A stretch of 64,000 nucleotides of DNA from Breviolum minutum Mf 1.05b.01. Taxonomy: Eukaryota; Sar; Dinophyceae; Suessiales; Symbiodiniaceae. Each line of letters begins with the position of its first letter. The first letter of the stretch is position 1. Location of the stretch: assembly GCA_000507305.1 (NCBI GenBank), contig DF239099.1, positions 131,946 through 195,945 on the forward strand, in the 5' to 3' direction. Shown here piece after piece: positions 22,224 to 33,648 of the stretch. The notes under the pieces were generated by a model, which had not been told where the DNA came from, ran no database searches, and saw only the letters and a list, made by a program, of their open reading frames with translations. Made by a program: the position numbers and the translations under genes.

Positions 22224-22402
22224 TACTTGGAGGATGGGCTCCCAGTGGATGTACGTGGTTAATAACCATGGGTGGTTGTTGTCCCCTAAGGCCCTAAGGA
22301 TTGGGTGGTGGAACCCCTTCCAAATGGCCCTAAAAAATGGCTTATACATGTGGTTGATCCCAACTACAAGTACTTACAAGTCCTGGGATGGCCCTCCAAG
22401 GT
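22224..22402. mobile_element. CTTGGAGGAT-ended element
   Basis: Left end TACTTGGAGGATGGGCTCCC, right end GGGATGGCCCTCCAAGGTA. Internal GGTTAATAACCATGG and ATGGCCCTAAAAAATGGCTTA are shared with 25,700, 27,080 and 29,800. Confidence 0.65.
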
Positions 22403-22466
22403 ATCCCAGACATCCCCAAAGACCCTGAACTGATAAAAACTTGAATTCCTTCTTTCCTTCAACTAT
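22402..22466. repeat. Segment duplicated at 25,783-25,848
   Basis: Directly after the preceding element, GACATCCCCAAAGACC and AATTCCTTCTTTCCTTCAAC match the 25.8 kb segment. The two regions therefore share sequence beyond the transposon. Confidence 0.7.
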
Positions 22467-22468
22467 TG

Positions 22469-22572
22469 CCTGGTTGGTGCCACTTCAACCCCTTTGCAAA
22501 ATATGCTCGTCAAATTGGATCACTTCCCCAGGGAACGGGATGAAAATAAAAAATGTTAAAACCACCACCCAG
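22469..22572 (+). mobile_element. CTAG-ended element
   Basis: Starts CTGGTTGGTGCCACTTCAAC and ends AAAACCACCACCCAG; contains GTCAAATTGGATCACTTCCC. Confidence 0.7.
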
Positions 22573-22574
22573 CC

Positions 22575-25030
22575 AACTTATCTATAAGTATGTATGATTA
22601 TAACCCAAGTACCCATTTTAACGGCCATTTATAGGGGTGAAATACCACCACCTAGATTTACTTGATTTAAGTCACCAAGTTTTGGGACCCATCCTCCAAG
22701 TCAGTGAGTTCCCCAGACCATGATGGAGGCCAAGGCGAGAAAGTTCTGCATCTCCGTGTGCAACAAGTTTGTCACCTTGAAAAGACAACGAAAACACAAC
22801 AGGATCCATATATCCACATGTGTGTCGGTGAAAAAAAGGTACTGTATATAAATATGTGCAGTAAATATAGATCACCATTTGGATGACATGTTTGGACAAT
22901 ATGTGTATCTGTAAATAATTTACATTTGGGTAATATGTTTGGATGTTTGGAAGCTTATTCAAACCATTTCATGCAAGCCTACCTGCAACTAAAATGTCCC
23001 AGAAAATCAATGGGACTGGAAAATTATGTATTTTCCATTTGGTTCACCAGGGTGTAACCAGGGTCAGCTGGTCACTGCTCAAGTTGAAATCAGATGGGCG
23101 AATCCAGCTTTTCTCCTCGGATCTTTTTCTGATGGGAGCATGGTCCATAGATAGGTTTTCACAAGCAAAAGAACCTTTCAAAGATAACGTTCTAAACATT
23201 TTTTCATTCAGCCATCATCTAAACTCAACATACAAAAGTATAGTTGTCTGTAAGGTATGTCAAAGATGTTCTTGCGTCCAAAACTTGCCTTTTCACCCCT
23301 GACGCAAGATTCCAGTCACCACTAGGAATTTGCTAGGATCCGGAATCTCAAACTAAACCTCGATTTGCCATCCCGGGATCGGGTGAGATCCAAGTCATAC
23401 CCCGGTTGCTATGCAATGGCTGAGCTCCGGAAAAACATCCAAACGTTGGGGGGGGTATCAGGTCACTATGCTCATCACTAGCCATGCACTACCCAAGACC
23501 TGATTGTCATATCTTAGGGGGGGAGAGGCATCTTCTAGGCAAATTGCTATAGTTCCTAAGCCTGAATGTTTTGGGCACCTTTGAGGGGGGGGGGATTCCC
23601 TTACACTTAACCAGCATGTAAGGGGTGACGTCGTGTGACTCCAACTAATTTGGGTAGCATCTTGCCCTTCAACCCCCATGTGATGATAGATGATCGCTTC
23701 GCCCCTTGAATCAGCCATGTTTGTGCAAAGTTCCACGGCAAATCCCAACTCATCATCGGAAAGGTTTTCACGGGGATGTCGTTTGGTAGTAATATTTCAT
23801 GATGGCAGGATATGATGTAAGACATCACAAAAACATGATATGACATGATAAAGATAAAGATGAATAAAACCTGATGCCACCATGCAATCTTTAAAGATAT
23901 GATAAGATACAGTAATAATATCAACCACGCTATCATCAAGTACAAATTTCAATAAAACATGACATTTTCTACAAATTCATCTTGATTTTTGCCGAAACAT
24001 TTCTCCGAATCTTTCGGCCTCTTGTAAGGAGATTTGCTCCAAAGCAACTCGGCTCGATTCGGCAGCCTCTCGCCACAAAGGTTTAGGTCGGGATTTTCTA
24101 CCAAAAATGTTTCAGGTCATCCTGGTGGTGATGAGCCAGTAGCTTGGTTTTGGGGATAGATGTCCAAAATAGGCCTTTATCGGGGGGGATTCTCTATGAA
24201 ACCCTCAAAGTCGAGAAACTATTTCTAGAGAATCCTTCACAGCGGCCAATTCGGGACTGCAAGATTTCCAATCCTCCAGCTATTGGAGGTTACCTGTGCA
24301 AAACACCTCATACCAACGACATATCTCTTCATTCAGCCAATGGACCATGAAACAAATACTGTTGAAGTTCAAACTCTATTTTTTCGGACTCAATATGTCA
24401 ATATGTACTCCTTCCTTCAAAAACCTTCTATCCTCATTCGAACATATCATGAGATAGCATACCGTGGGACATCTCAACCCCAACCAAAACGATCACACCT
24501 TAAGAAAAGCGTTTGAAAGGAAATTCTGGGAAAGAAATCAACATATATATATATATATGTGTATATATATATATATGTATCATCATGTATATATAAATCA
24601 TGTTACATGTATAAATACATTATGTATATACGAAAGACTATATATGTATATATACATCCCCTTATTCTCTCCCACACGATTACGAAAACGAATCCCTTTT
24701 GTATCAATCCCACCAACCCCCAAAACCTTCCAAATCTCCACAACAAAAATCTCCCAACTCCCTTGCTGCCTGCACCGCAGCTTCAATTCCCATCGCTTCA
24801 GGAAATAAGATCACCTGAGCTACTTTTCATTGAAATGCTGGTGGTTTTTATTAGGAAAACCCATTTATTAGACCATTTAATAGGAGTTATAGCCAGCCCC
24901 ATTTACCCTTGTGGCATTTCATTGGAATCCTGGTTGTTCAACTCCGGGATCAATGTATTTTGATAAACTACCTACACATTTACCACTGCTAAATGACCAA
25001 AAAATGTAGGATAAATAGACAGGCGCCCCA
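22575..25030. other. Spacer, no supported gene
   Basis: A coding-like block around 22,690-22,790 is open on both strands and cannot be assigned. AT microsatellite stretches lie at about 24,541-24,575. A decayed CCTGGTTGTT-type repeat is at about 24,895-24,960. Confidence 0.4.
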
Positions 25031-25034
25031 TTAA

Positions 25035-26039
25035 TCATCTAGGGACCCGAACATCGACACACGAGGTTCGGTGCTGACACGCTGAGCATGGGAATTGTAC
25101 AAGATCAATGGGTTTCAACACCTTCTGCATCGAGTCAATCATAGTGTTGACCTGTCTCTCAAGATCTGCAGGTGATAATCTGGAAAGTGAATGTTGGATC
25201 GAAATATACATCGACATATCGAGGCATGGTGGCCCCGCGCAGATTTCTGCGCGGCCAGCTGGCCAATGTGCTCAATGGCCTCAATGCTTGCAGGCATCTA
25301 AACTCAACTCCTTGTTTAGCTTGCTTCACATGCGTTTCCACCCTGACACGGCAGCATCCGCCACGAGTCTTTCACTGCGAACTTCTTCTCCGGGAACGCT
25401 TCCAAGGTGCGTTTGCCTTTGGTGGGAACTCCGTCTCTACCTTCACCCGGGAATTTCTCTCGCAACATGTCGAGCTGCTTTTCCTTCTTATTTTTGTTCT
25501 CACTGTGCAGCCTCTGGGAAAGGTGGTAGGTGATGCCTGCTGATTTCATTTACCGTTTCAGTGACCCGGAAATCGTTATCTTTCAAGGCCAAACACCAAG
25601 GTGCTCATGGTGAATTTGCCCATGGGTGATCGTTGTCGTTGTTGGCAAGTCCCCGGAAAAAACATCGGGGTTGTGGTTGTGGGACCCCTTCCGAATGGTC
25701 GTAAAAAAATGGCTTATCATATAAATCGGGGTGTTCCTAACCTGGTCCTAACCATTTGGTAACTGGAATGGGCCTCCAAGTATCCTAGACATCCCCAAAG
25801 ACCTTAAAATGATTTACTGGAATTCCTTCTTTCCTTCAACTATTATGACTATTGGTGATTTATGTCGCCGAGTGGTGATCCGCCAACCACTTACGACACC
25901 TGGGAGCCCATCCTCCAAGTATCAACCAAGTCACAAAATCCACCTTCACTGCCTGCTGCAGCCGCCGCGCTTTGTCGCCAGCGGCGCTCTGGAGGCGTCG
26001 GAAAGCACCACAGCTGGCGCCAGCCAGGATGGTCACGGT
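25035..26039 (-). CDS. Multi-exon gene, unknown product
   Basis: Exon candidates on the minus strand: 26039 to about 25927 after a pyrimidine-rich acceptor (CTCCCTCCCTGCCCTGCCAG), encoding TVTILAGASCG and RRLQQAVKVDF; 25513 to about 25330, Lys/Glu-rich (KEKQLDMLREKF, PEKKFAVKDSW); about 25295-25220 (IEAIEHIGQLAAQKSARG); and 25165-25035, LERQVNTMIDSMQKVLKP followed by CSACQ and TGA. The last two join in phase with a very short intron (about 45-50 bases). The first exon cannot be joined in phase to the second, so an exon is probably missing between them, where a transposon lies. No family was recognised. The first exon is paralogous to that at 12,198. Confidence 0.45.
25640..25920. mobile_element. 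Repeat-filled intron (CTTGGAGGAT-type)
   Basis: Between the first two exons of the 25-26 kb gene. Contains the CTTGGAGGAT-family core (GGACCCCTTCCGAATGGTCG, ATGGCTTAT, GGGCCTCCAAGTATCC), the segment shared with 22.4 kb, and a second inverted end GCCCATCCTCCAAGTATC only 3-7 bases from the exon border near 25,927. Confidence 0.5.
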
Positions 26040-26811
26040 CTGGCAGGGCAGGGAGGGAGAGTTTACAGATCAATCTAGGAACAGGTTGGCCACACATGAT
26101 TTTTTTCTCAAATGGTTTATAAGGACCCAAAACAAATATATAATTCCTGTTTTTTTTACGGAGAGATAGTTAGGATTTGGATCTACCCCCCCAAACCCAC
26201 AATGCAATCGTGGCAAATGAAGGTTTACCTTCAGATCTGCGATCCTAAACCTGTTTCATGTCATCCTGGACACTGGCAACTTGGCTGGGAAGTATAGATG
26301 TATAGCCTCAAATCCAGGAGAAGATGTCAGGTTTTTTTAGAAAACATCAACCCCCAAAAAAAGGTGGGTAAGATCTATTCCTAGCCCTAGCCCTAGTCTT
26401 TCCGAATACCTTATGAATGAATAGGTGTTTGTGCCCACAAAGGATGGTTTGGAAGAGTAGGGTTTAAGCATGGAAACCAATGACTTTTTAAATTCTGTAA
26501 GTGATTTGCACCTGAACAGGTCACGCTTTCACCCCTGCTTGGGGGTCACGTTTTCACCATCGAAGAAGTGGTAACAGCAAAATTGTCGTTTGCATGTTCT
26601 CTTACAAGGATCTATTTAAATGCCATGAAACAAACATGCCAAAAAATGGACCAATCAGATTGATTCATGGTTTGACAAATTTGAGATTTCTTCAAATTCA
26701 AGTTTCTTTTACCATCATCCCATGCTGAACTGATGATGAGAAAGTCCATCAAGAGGAATGACCTTTCTAGTATGAACTTTTAAAAACTGTTCAAAAAGAC
26801 ATTCCGCAGGT

Positions 26812-26914
26812 TACACCACCGAAAATTAACATGGAACCCAAAAATTCTTGGTTTGTACATGTTTTTCCGCATCCAAGGGGCCTTTTTTAGGTTCCATTTT
26901 TTTTTCGGGGTGTA
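26812..26914. mobile_element. Inverted-repeat element (AACATGGAACC subfamily)
   Basis: Left end TACACCACCGAAAATTAACA, then TGGAACC; right end GGTTCCATTTTTTTTTCGGG, then GTGTA. A clear terminal inverted repeat. Confidence 0.75.
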
Positions 26915-27392
26915 GGCCATAAAAGCTTTAACTTAGTGGCTTACATTGAAAAACCATTCTGTGCTCACAAGGTCTTAAGGAACCGACAAACTACCTAAGA
27001 TTCACTATGATTCTGTAGCTCCTTGGAAGATCATCCCAGTTAGCAAGTGTTTAATAACATGGTTAGCTGTTGTCCCCTAAGAATCGGGTTGTTCCCCTTC
27101 CACATGGCTTTTCATGGCTTATAAATGGGGGTGATCCTAACCATGTATATACAAACTGGGATGATCCTTCAAGTAAGTTGCATCCTTCAGGTATTGATAG
27201 GAACAACACCTCTTGAGTTTCATTCACGCTGAGTTGCATGAAATTTCCCTTCCAAGTATTCATAGGAAAAAAACACAGACACCTAGAGATTCCTGGATGT
27301 GCCATGGGTCAAAGGTGTCGCTATATATAGAGAATGGCCATTGCACACCTTTCATGACGGGACTCTGATATTTTTGAATTTCAAACTCCTAT

Positions 27393-27515
27393 TAACTCCC
27401 CCCTAAAACTAACCATGTCTCCTGAAAGTCAATGGTTGGAAGATGTATTTCCTATTGAAATAGCCCATTTTCAGCGGACATTCGTCAGTTTTCGGAGGGT
27501 GTATTGGGTCAATGA
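27393..27515. mobile_element. Inverted-repeat element, diverged
   Basis: Left CTCCCCCCTAAAACTAACCA, right GTCAGTTTTCGGAGGGTGTA. Inner TCTCCTGAAAGTCAATGG faces CCATTTTCAGCGGACA. Confidence 0.6.
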
Positions 27516-27819
27516 GCCCATCCCTATTTCTTCGATCACCGTAACGGTCGTTGGAGAGTTGCTGCACTCCACAACTGAACTCTATGGGGATCCTATTCTT
27601 TGGGGTCGATTTCTTCCATCCCTAAGAAAAACAATGGGATTTGACCCACCCGAAGTTTCACATGGAATCACCCTTTTTCCCCCGTTGAAGTGGGCTCAAA
27701 CTGCGCCAGACCTGAACCTGTGCTTCTGAAACTTGATCTCCTGCAGCAGTAGCCAAAACCTGATGCAGAAGCAAATTCCTCAAGAGATTTCCCTACAAAG
27801 TGGCCCCGTGATCAGTTAC

Positions 27820-27905
27820 AAATGGGATTATAACCCCTATAAATGGCCAAAAATACATGGTTTTCCTGGGGTTAAATCACTACTTATAGGGGTTATAACC
27901 CCAGT
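27820..27905. repeat. GGTTATAACCCC palindromic repeat
   Basis: GGGATTATAACCCCTATAAA faces TTATAGGGGTTATAACCCC. Related palindromes are at about 28,865, 38,745, 39,290, 44,335, 46,848, 57,839 and 63,050. Confidence 0.6.
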
Positions 27906-28449
27906 TCTAGCTGTAACAAGTTCAGGTATTCAAATTTCGTGATGGGCTTGCAGAGGCTACAGGGTTACGGTAATTCAAATTTTGGGCACAGTTTTTTCTT
28001 TTGGGCACTTTGAAGTGAGCATATGTTTTATATTTATGCTCACCTAAATGGTACGATTTACCAAGATCTTCTCCATTGACGTGGCGATGGCAGGAAAATT
28101 GCGACTGGTTTGGGACATCTGTTTAAAGGACTACTACTGTACAAAAAAGGGGCCTTTTGTAGTTATAGCTTGGTTACAGCTCCTCTAGCTCTAGTTGACC
28201 CATGTGTTAGGTGCAAGTGCAGCAGGTGATGCCGCCCCCCAAAAAACATCTGATATCCTTAAATTCGCAATGATTTGACAAAAAATCAAACAAACATCCC
28301 CCCAAATTAGTGACAAATACCATAGGCTAACTACAAAAATCACCTAAGAAACAAAACAAAACATCACCCCCAAAATTCATTTTAACAAAAACAACAACCA
28401 AAAACCAACTTCCCATGGGAAAAATGAAAAAATGGCTGCCGGCGATGAG

Positions 28450-28600
28450 ATGAACGGTCACGGTCACGATGTGGATTTTCCCGACCGAACCGCCTCGCCT
28501 TACGTAAGGCTTGCACTGCATCGCTGGAATCTTGGAAGGTACTACTGTCAGAGACGGAGAGATCCAAACCTCAGCCACACCGGGGAAGGATGGGGATGGA
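28450..28600. CDS. GC-rich exon-like block, strand unresolved
   Basis: Higher GC than its surroundings. Plus reads DEMNGHGHDVDFPDRTASPY; minus reads AVQALRKARRFGRENPH or an alternative frame. No decisive splice sites, so only the presence of a likely coding remnant is claimed. Confidence 0.22.
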
Positions 28601-28674
28601 GGTGGCTACTCAGGGAGGATACACATATTTGGCGTTTTCATAGATATCTACTTAAAAGACCCGATTTGTAGCAT

Positions 28675-28757
28675 TTTTTAGGCAACTGTGGCTGGTTTCT
28701 TGGTAAAGTTGATGGAAATTAACAGCAACTTAACTTGTTTTCCAGGTAATACCTTAT
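28675..28757. repeat. Dispersed repeat also found at a splice donor (54.7 kb)
   Basis: Shares CAACTGTGGCTGGTTT, TTGATGGAAATTAA and TTTTCCAGGTA with 54,638-54,724. Confidence 0.55.
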
Positions 28758-29099
28758 GTCAACGGGTTTTGATTGAACATGTCCAAGGAATTCCCTATTG
28801 AAAAGGAAAGTCATCTAAACCATCCACCTCCATGACTTTGGGGTTCAACAGGTGAATTTTATAAGTGGAGTTGTAACCCATATAAATGGCTAAAAATAAA
28901 ATGGTTTTCCTGAGTTTCCTGGGGTTGTTTCACCCTGCTTATAGGCGTTAGAACCGCAGTTTTTAAGTGGTAGGGACCCACCATGTGGGTTATAACATGG
29001 TTATAACCCAAGATATTCCATTTACAAGTAGGTTATAACCCATTTACTAACCATTGATCCTAACTTGCTGGGCCCACCTTGTAGGGGTTTGCAGGCCAT

Positions 29100-29285
29100 C
29101 ACCTTCGCTTCGGATCATGCAAAACAAATCGAATTCTGATGTTTCCTGGGACCACCGACAACCTTCCAAACGGGCTGGTGCTGCAGAGACCTCCGAGTTG
29201 AAAGTCACGGTTAGGGCGTTTTAACCGTGGAAAAACCCTAGAGGAAATGTCATCCAGAAGAGCGACGGCACCCTGGAAAGTCCAA
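29100..29285 (-). CDS. Possible exon remnants
   Basis: On the minus strand GACTTTCCAG is followed by an open AVALLDDISSR and then GTTTTT, and a second block follows CTCTGCAG. The fragments are short, so this is tentative. Confidence 0.22.
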
Positions 29286-29634
29286 CCAACCACCCATTTT
29301 TTAATATGGCTTCCGCATCCAAAAGGCGCTTCACCATGTTTTAAAACTGGTGGTGGACTTCCAGGGGACAGCTTCGAATTACCAGGGTTTCTTTCGTGGC
29401 TCAGTTCTCTTTCTTAACAGGAATTTTCCAAGGTTCTGTGGCCATGCGCGACTCTTAGACAAACAATAGTCTTCTCATCTGAGTGCTTGCGTGGAATTTG
29501 CAGAGAGCTCTTATTTCATGTCTTCGAAACACGTTTGTCAGAGACATCCAGTTTCCAACAATAAACCACCACTTACTCAGCCATTTCGGACCATGAAACA
29601 AAAGTTTAAACTTCGTTTTTTCTATGGAATTATG

Positions 29635-29739
29635 TACACCCGGGAGGGGTAACATGGAACCTGAGAATAGACCCCTGGAAAAGGAAAAACATCTTCCAAA
29701 CTATCATTTTCAGGTTCTATGTTAATCTTCGGGGGTGTA
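29635..29739. mobile_element. Inverted-repeat element (AACATGGAACC subfamily)
   Basis: Left end TACACCCGGGAGGGGTAACA, then TGGAACCTGA; right end TCAGGTTCTATGTTAATCTT, then CGGGGGTGTA. Confidence 0.75.
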
Positions 29740-29799
29740 ATCCCCAACAGTTGATCCTCCGCTTGGCCTACTTGGCTGAGTCAGGGACCATTTGCATCC

Positions 29800-29971
29800 A
29801 TTTGGAGGATGGGCTCCCATGATGGAGATACGTGGTTAATATAATAACCGTGGTTCATAAGTTCCCTAAGGATCGGGTGGTTTCGGACCCCTTGCAAATG
29901 GCCGTAAAAAATGGCTTGTAAATGGGGGTGATCCTAACCACTTGCGTCCAATGGGATGATCCTCCAAGTAG
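29800..29971. mobile_element. CTTGGAGGAT-ended element
   Basis: Left end TTTGGAGGATGGGCTCCCA, right end GGGATGATCCTCCAAGTA. The internal GGCCGTAAAAAATGGCTTG matches copies at 22.3 and 25.7 kb. Confidence 0.65.
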
Positions 29972-30200
29972 TACTAGGGTGCCCACCTGGGTTTAGTAAC
30001 TTGGATTATTTCCACCTATTTGGGGGGACGTTTTTACAACCTACTTATAGATCCATAGAATCCATTGTGTGGCATATTTACCTGCATGAATACCATAAAA
30101 AATCAACCATTCATGTTAGATAAATACACAATCGTCCCATGGATGGGGATAGGGTCCCAGGGTTTTTTGACATCCACAAATCCAACGCATTTCTGCAAAG

Positions 30201-30264
30201 GCGGGATTTGTAACGACAACACGGCAGCACTGCCAGGGTCCATCAACTTCCTTGTGGCCCGGGG
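30201..30264 (+). CDS. Possible short exon
   Basis: Between TTTCTGCAAAG and the donor GTAAGC, 64 bases are open and encode NDNTAALPGSINFLVAR in one frame; other frames are also open. Confidence 0.25.
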
Positions 30265-31752
30265 GTAAGCTCATCCCACCTTTAAGGGAGAGAAACCCTT
30301 ATCTCTATAATATACAATGCGAGTTTAGACCCGGTCGCGCACTTGACTTAATTAACAGTAAACTCTTCTAGTTCGTGGTTCTATTTAACTACAGCAACAT
30401 CAGATCATTTTGAGAGGATTTACTCTGCCCTCTACCTTACAGATCGGAAGGAGCCTCAAATCAATTTTTGTACTTCACAATCGTCATCCCGAAAGGTTGT
30501 ACGCAATGTTAACCATGATGCTTTTCATATGGGGATGTTGGGGATGTGGGGAAGGTTTAACATGTTTAACACATAACTCGTCATCCCCATTTCATACTCA
30601 CTTTCATGGAAACTCCCCCAAACGAACAAAATTGTATCATGAAAAAAACAACTGCTCAAAAACTAACTTCAAGGACAACAGATGTTTCCAAAAAAACACC
30701 ACATCAACACACCTCACAAAAAAACGTCGCAGCTTTGATCACTTTCGAGATTTCTTTCGAGTCCGAGACACATTGACTTCCACTTCCCGTGTACACAAGG
30801 GATCTACTGCAGCCCATAAGATGTAGGTCGCATCCTCTAACCGAGAATAAACCAAACGAAATCACAATGGATTTGCAAAATTCCGGCGGCTTCAGATTTA
30901 TTTGTTGGGTGGTTTGGACCAACAGGAATCCGTTAAATAGGTGTTTTCTAAAAAATAAAGGATCTGTTGTTTGGTACTGAAAAAGGATGATTTGCTTGGG
31001 GGATAAGTTTGCTGTTTTCCTTTTTTTGGGGGGGTTCCTGGAAGTGTGGATTCGTTGGATTCTCCCAGCCATCTCGAAAGTAAGATGAGGTTTCAGGATG
31101 AGAAATCCAAATGAAACTTCGGATAGCTCGAACATGGCCATTGTTTTACTACTGCATTGACGGATACCCTAACATATCCCAAGCAACACGTTTATGACCA
31201 GGCTCTCAGGGGTGGGGTTTATCATACATAAAAAACGGGTGGTTTCAATTGGATGACTCTAATCATTGCAGCTTGTTTCACCACTTTCCATCCATTAAAA
31301 AAAACTGGTTCTTTGGGGTTCCAGGTAAAGGTGATAGGAGTTTTTGTTTCACCACCCTAAACTTCTCGTAGAGACATCCCACGGGCGATTTCTCCGAAAA
31401 AGAACCAGCCAAGGCTACTTGGAGGATCATCCTAGTTAGCACGTGGTTACTAACCATGGTTAGTAACTCAAGCTCTGGTTTGGATGCTTGGAACAGGTAA
31501 CATATATCTTGCCCACAAAAAATATTTATCTATCCTCTGGTAAAACTAACATGGCACTAGAAAATCCAACCATTTTCCAATAAAAAAAACTAATCTTCAA
31601 ATGCTCCATCTTTATTGTTTTTTGTTAGTTTACCGGACTGCGCCATCATTAAACAAACAAATCAAATAACATCGCAAACAAACACATCTAAGATGTTCTG
31701 ATCGAATCCTGTGGGGGGTAGCTCCTTTCATCTGCAACGAAAGGATTTGAGA

Positions 31753-31860
31753 TACACCCCTGAAAATTAACATGGAACCCCCAAAATGGAGGTTTGGAAG
31801 ATGATTTTCCTTTTCAATCGGGTGATTTTTATGTTCCATTCATTAATTTTCAGGGGTGTA
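31753..31860. mobile_element. Inverted-repeat element (AACATGGAACC subfamily), well preserved
   Basis: Left end TACACCCCTGAAAATTAACA and right end ATTAATTTTCAGGGGTGTA are almost perfect inverted repeats; GGAACC near the left faces a GTTCC near the right. 108 bases in all. Confidence 0.85.
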
Positions 31861-31867
31861 TATCGCC

Positions 31868-32020
31868 CAGTCTGTGCTTCATTGCTCCCGGCACCATTGG
31901 CACCAGCAATGCCTCTCCAAAGTCCCGTCCTCGCGAAACTGCGGCAATTGCCACCACATGGACACCGTACCTGTGGGCTTTTGGGGAGGGCCACAACTCT
32001 TCGCATCTCCTCGTCGTCGT
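31868..32020 (-). CDS. Exon-like block next to a small transposon
   Basis: The minus strand is open and gene-like: DDEEMRRVVALPKSPQ, then VRCPCGGNCRSFARTG with four closely spaced Cys/Gly-rich positions. It ends within about 10 bases of the element at 31,753-31,860, so the transposon may have inserted in the intron or exon edge. Not recognised. Confidence 0.35.
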
Positions 32021-32583
32021 TTTTAGGAATTAAGCACATCTCCCAAACCTAAGAATCTGTAGGGAACTCAACACAGACTCTTTTGGAATAGTACATCTAT
32101 TTTTTTTTTTTGGGGGGGTCCTTGCGAACAAAAACAGGTTCAGTTTTTTTGTTTTCCATTGTCTCTGTTGATTTTCATCCAAAAGACATGGTGCATCAAA
32201 GTTACCCCTCTGGAAATTCACCATTCTGTTTTTTTGCAGGATTTGTCCATTAAATTCAAACAGAAAATTCTGAACGTCTCCCCCCCAAAACATAGACCCG
32301 AAACAAAAAAAAACAACGCCCTTCATGAAGGAATGAATCCCACTCCCTGAAACTAACAAAAAGGCGCCTGAGAAGATGGCACCCCAAGAGGAAACTAGTG
32401 TTCCAACCAAAAATTCAGGAACTACACCCCGGAAATTTAACATGGAACCTAGAACACCAAGAAGGAATCAGAACGAGATGCTGAACGAGATCGGAACGAG
32501 ATGGGAACGAGATCCAGGCTCTGCATCTGGCAACCTTTCCCTTTTTTTCTGCCCCAACCACAAATCATTGTGCCGCATGCCTT

Positions 32584-32916
32584 TTTCCGGGGCCAGGCAC
32601 AATCTGTTTCCAAGTGCTGTGCTGGTCTGACAGGAAGGTCCAGCTATTTCAGCTAAACTGCTACCAAAACCATTTGCACAGCTCACAGCAAATTTGTATC
32701 TGGCTAAAGGCCTTGAAATCGTTGCCATAGGCCATGAGAAGCTTTGTTNTTTTTCCGGGGCCAGGCACAATCTGTTTCCAAGTGCTGTGCTGGTCTGACA
32801 GGAAGGTCCAGCTATTTCAGCTAAACTGCTACCAAAATCATTTGCACAGCTCACAGCAAATTTGTCTCTGGCTGAAGGCCTTGAAATCGTTGCCATAGAC
32901 CCTGAGATGCCTTGTT
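32584..32916. repeat. 168-base tandem repeat with an ambiguous base
   Basis: Two nearly identical units start TTTTCCGGGGCCAGGCAC at 32,584 and 32,752, 168 bases apart, with few mismatches (for example TTGTATCTGGCTAAAGG against TTGTCTCTGGCTGAAGG). An N sits at 32,749, right at the junction. It lies downstream of the recombinase/methyltransferase region of the DIRS-like element, on its 3' side, and may be part of its terminal repeat system. The real number of units may be higher. Confidence 0.9.
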
Positions 32917-32987
32917 GAGAATTGCCCATTGAAAAGCGGTGGCCAGACGATTGCACCAAGCATGGGGATAGGGTTGGGCCAGCAAAG

Positions 32988-33213
32988 TCATGAAAGTGCC
33001 ACATTGCGAGATCCTTGTAGTTGGCAATGACGTTCGCCAGATTGCGAGCACCAACCTCTTGCCCCCGTGCACTTCCGTAAAGTAGGCCTCAAATCAACAT
33101 GACTCCAGAGGACTTGGGTTCGTTTTCGCCAGGGTGTTTTATCTTGGCAAAAATATGTAAAATCCACTTGACAATCACGATGAAAAAGTAGATGACGGAT
33201 AGGAGGGGCTAAC
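32988..33213 (-). pseudogene. Methyltransferase-like domain, C-terminal part in shifted frame
   Basis: Continues the methyltransferase-like ORF in another frame. The conserved-looking segment contains DFTYFCQDKTPWRKRT, then a Cys-x4-Gly-x-Cys stretch and SGERHCQLQG before a stop. One extra base near 33,213-33,219 (the GGTGG in TTGGTGG on the minus strand) separates it from the upstream part. A single-base insertion or assembly error is the simplest explanation. Confidence 0.6.
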
Positions 33214-33648
33214 CACCAATCTAGAGGTTCGGGGATTCTCAATGGCAACTGGAATTCCTTGTTTAAGACAAATACGAAAGATCTTGGCCGAGAATTTCAT
33301 CAAAAGATTACCAAGGCGAATTTTTTCAAGATCATGAGGTGGGAGATCATGGAAGCCCATGAGGAACTGATGATCATCCCTAAGTGGACCAGGACCCCTA
33401 CCATCCCAACGTCGAGCCCTACTCCAACTGTTGCAAGGGGTCCCCATCCAAACAAACTTCACATCCCCACTCAAAATCAATTTGATCAATTCATCCTGCA
33501 CTTTTTTCTTCGACAGATCGAACTGTGGTCCATGGGAAAAGTCAACCTCCACGCATAGAAGGCCGCGGCATCTCTTCCTCATGGCTTTTGAAAAATGCCC
33601 ACTGCCGCTGAACAGCTCAAGACCTATCCCTTCAAAGAACTTTTTCTG
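33175..33648 (-). CDS. Methyltransferase-like domain, N-terminal part
   Basis: Open in the -1 frame relative to the recombinase ORF and overlapping its last 8 codons. Visible motifs: LELFSGSGHFSKAM (Gly-rich, S-adenosylmethionine-binding-like), a VEVDF acidic position, FVWMGTPCNSWSRARR (a PC motif as in cytosine-C5 methyltransferases) and VAIENPRTSR (an ENP/ENV-type motif). The order is as expected for a C5-type methylase fold. A catalytic Cys would be the one in TPCNSW. No independent start codon is needed if a -1 slip occurs at the A5 run (33,641-33,645). The upstream part of this open frame is only a shadow of the recombinase. Confidence 0.6.
   Translation of the reverse strand, partial: QKKFFEGIGLELFSGSGHFSKAMRKRCRGLLCVEVDFSHGPQFDLSKKKVQDELIKLILSGDVKFVWMGTPCNSWSRARRWDGRGPGPLRDDHQFLMGFHDLPPHDLEKIRLGNLLMKFSAKIFRICLKQGIPVAIENPRTSRLVVSPSYPSSTFSS

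Noticed and set aside
26370..26395. CCCTAG repeats, and AAACCCTAAACCC near 47,590, as telomere-like sequence
   Set aside because: Only two or three units each; far too short and isolated to support a telomere or interstitial telomere claim.
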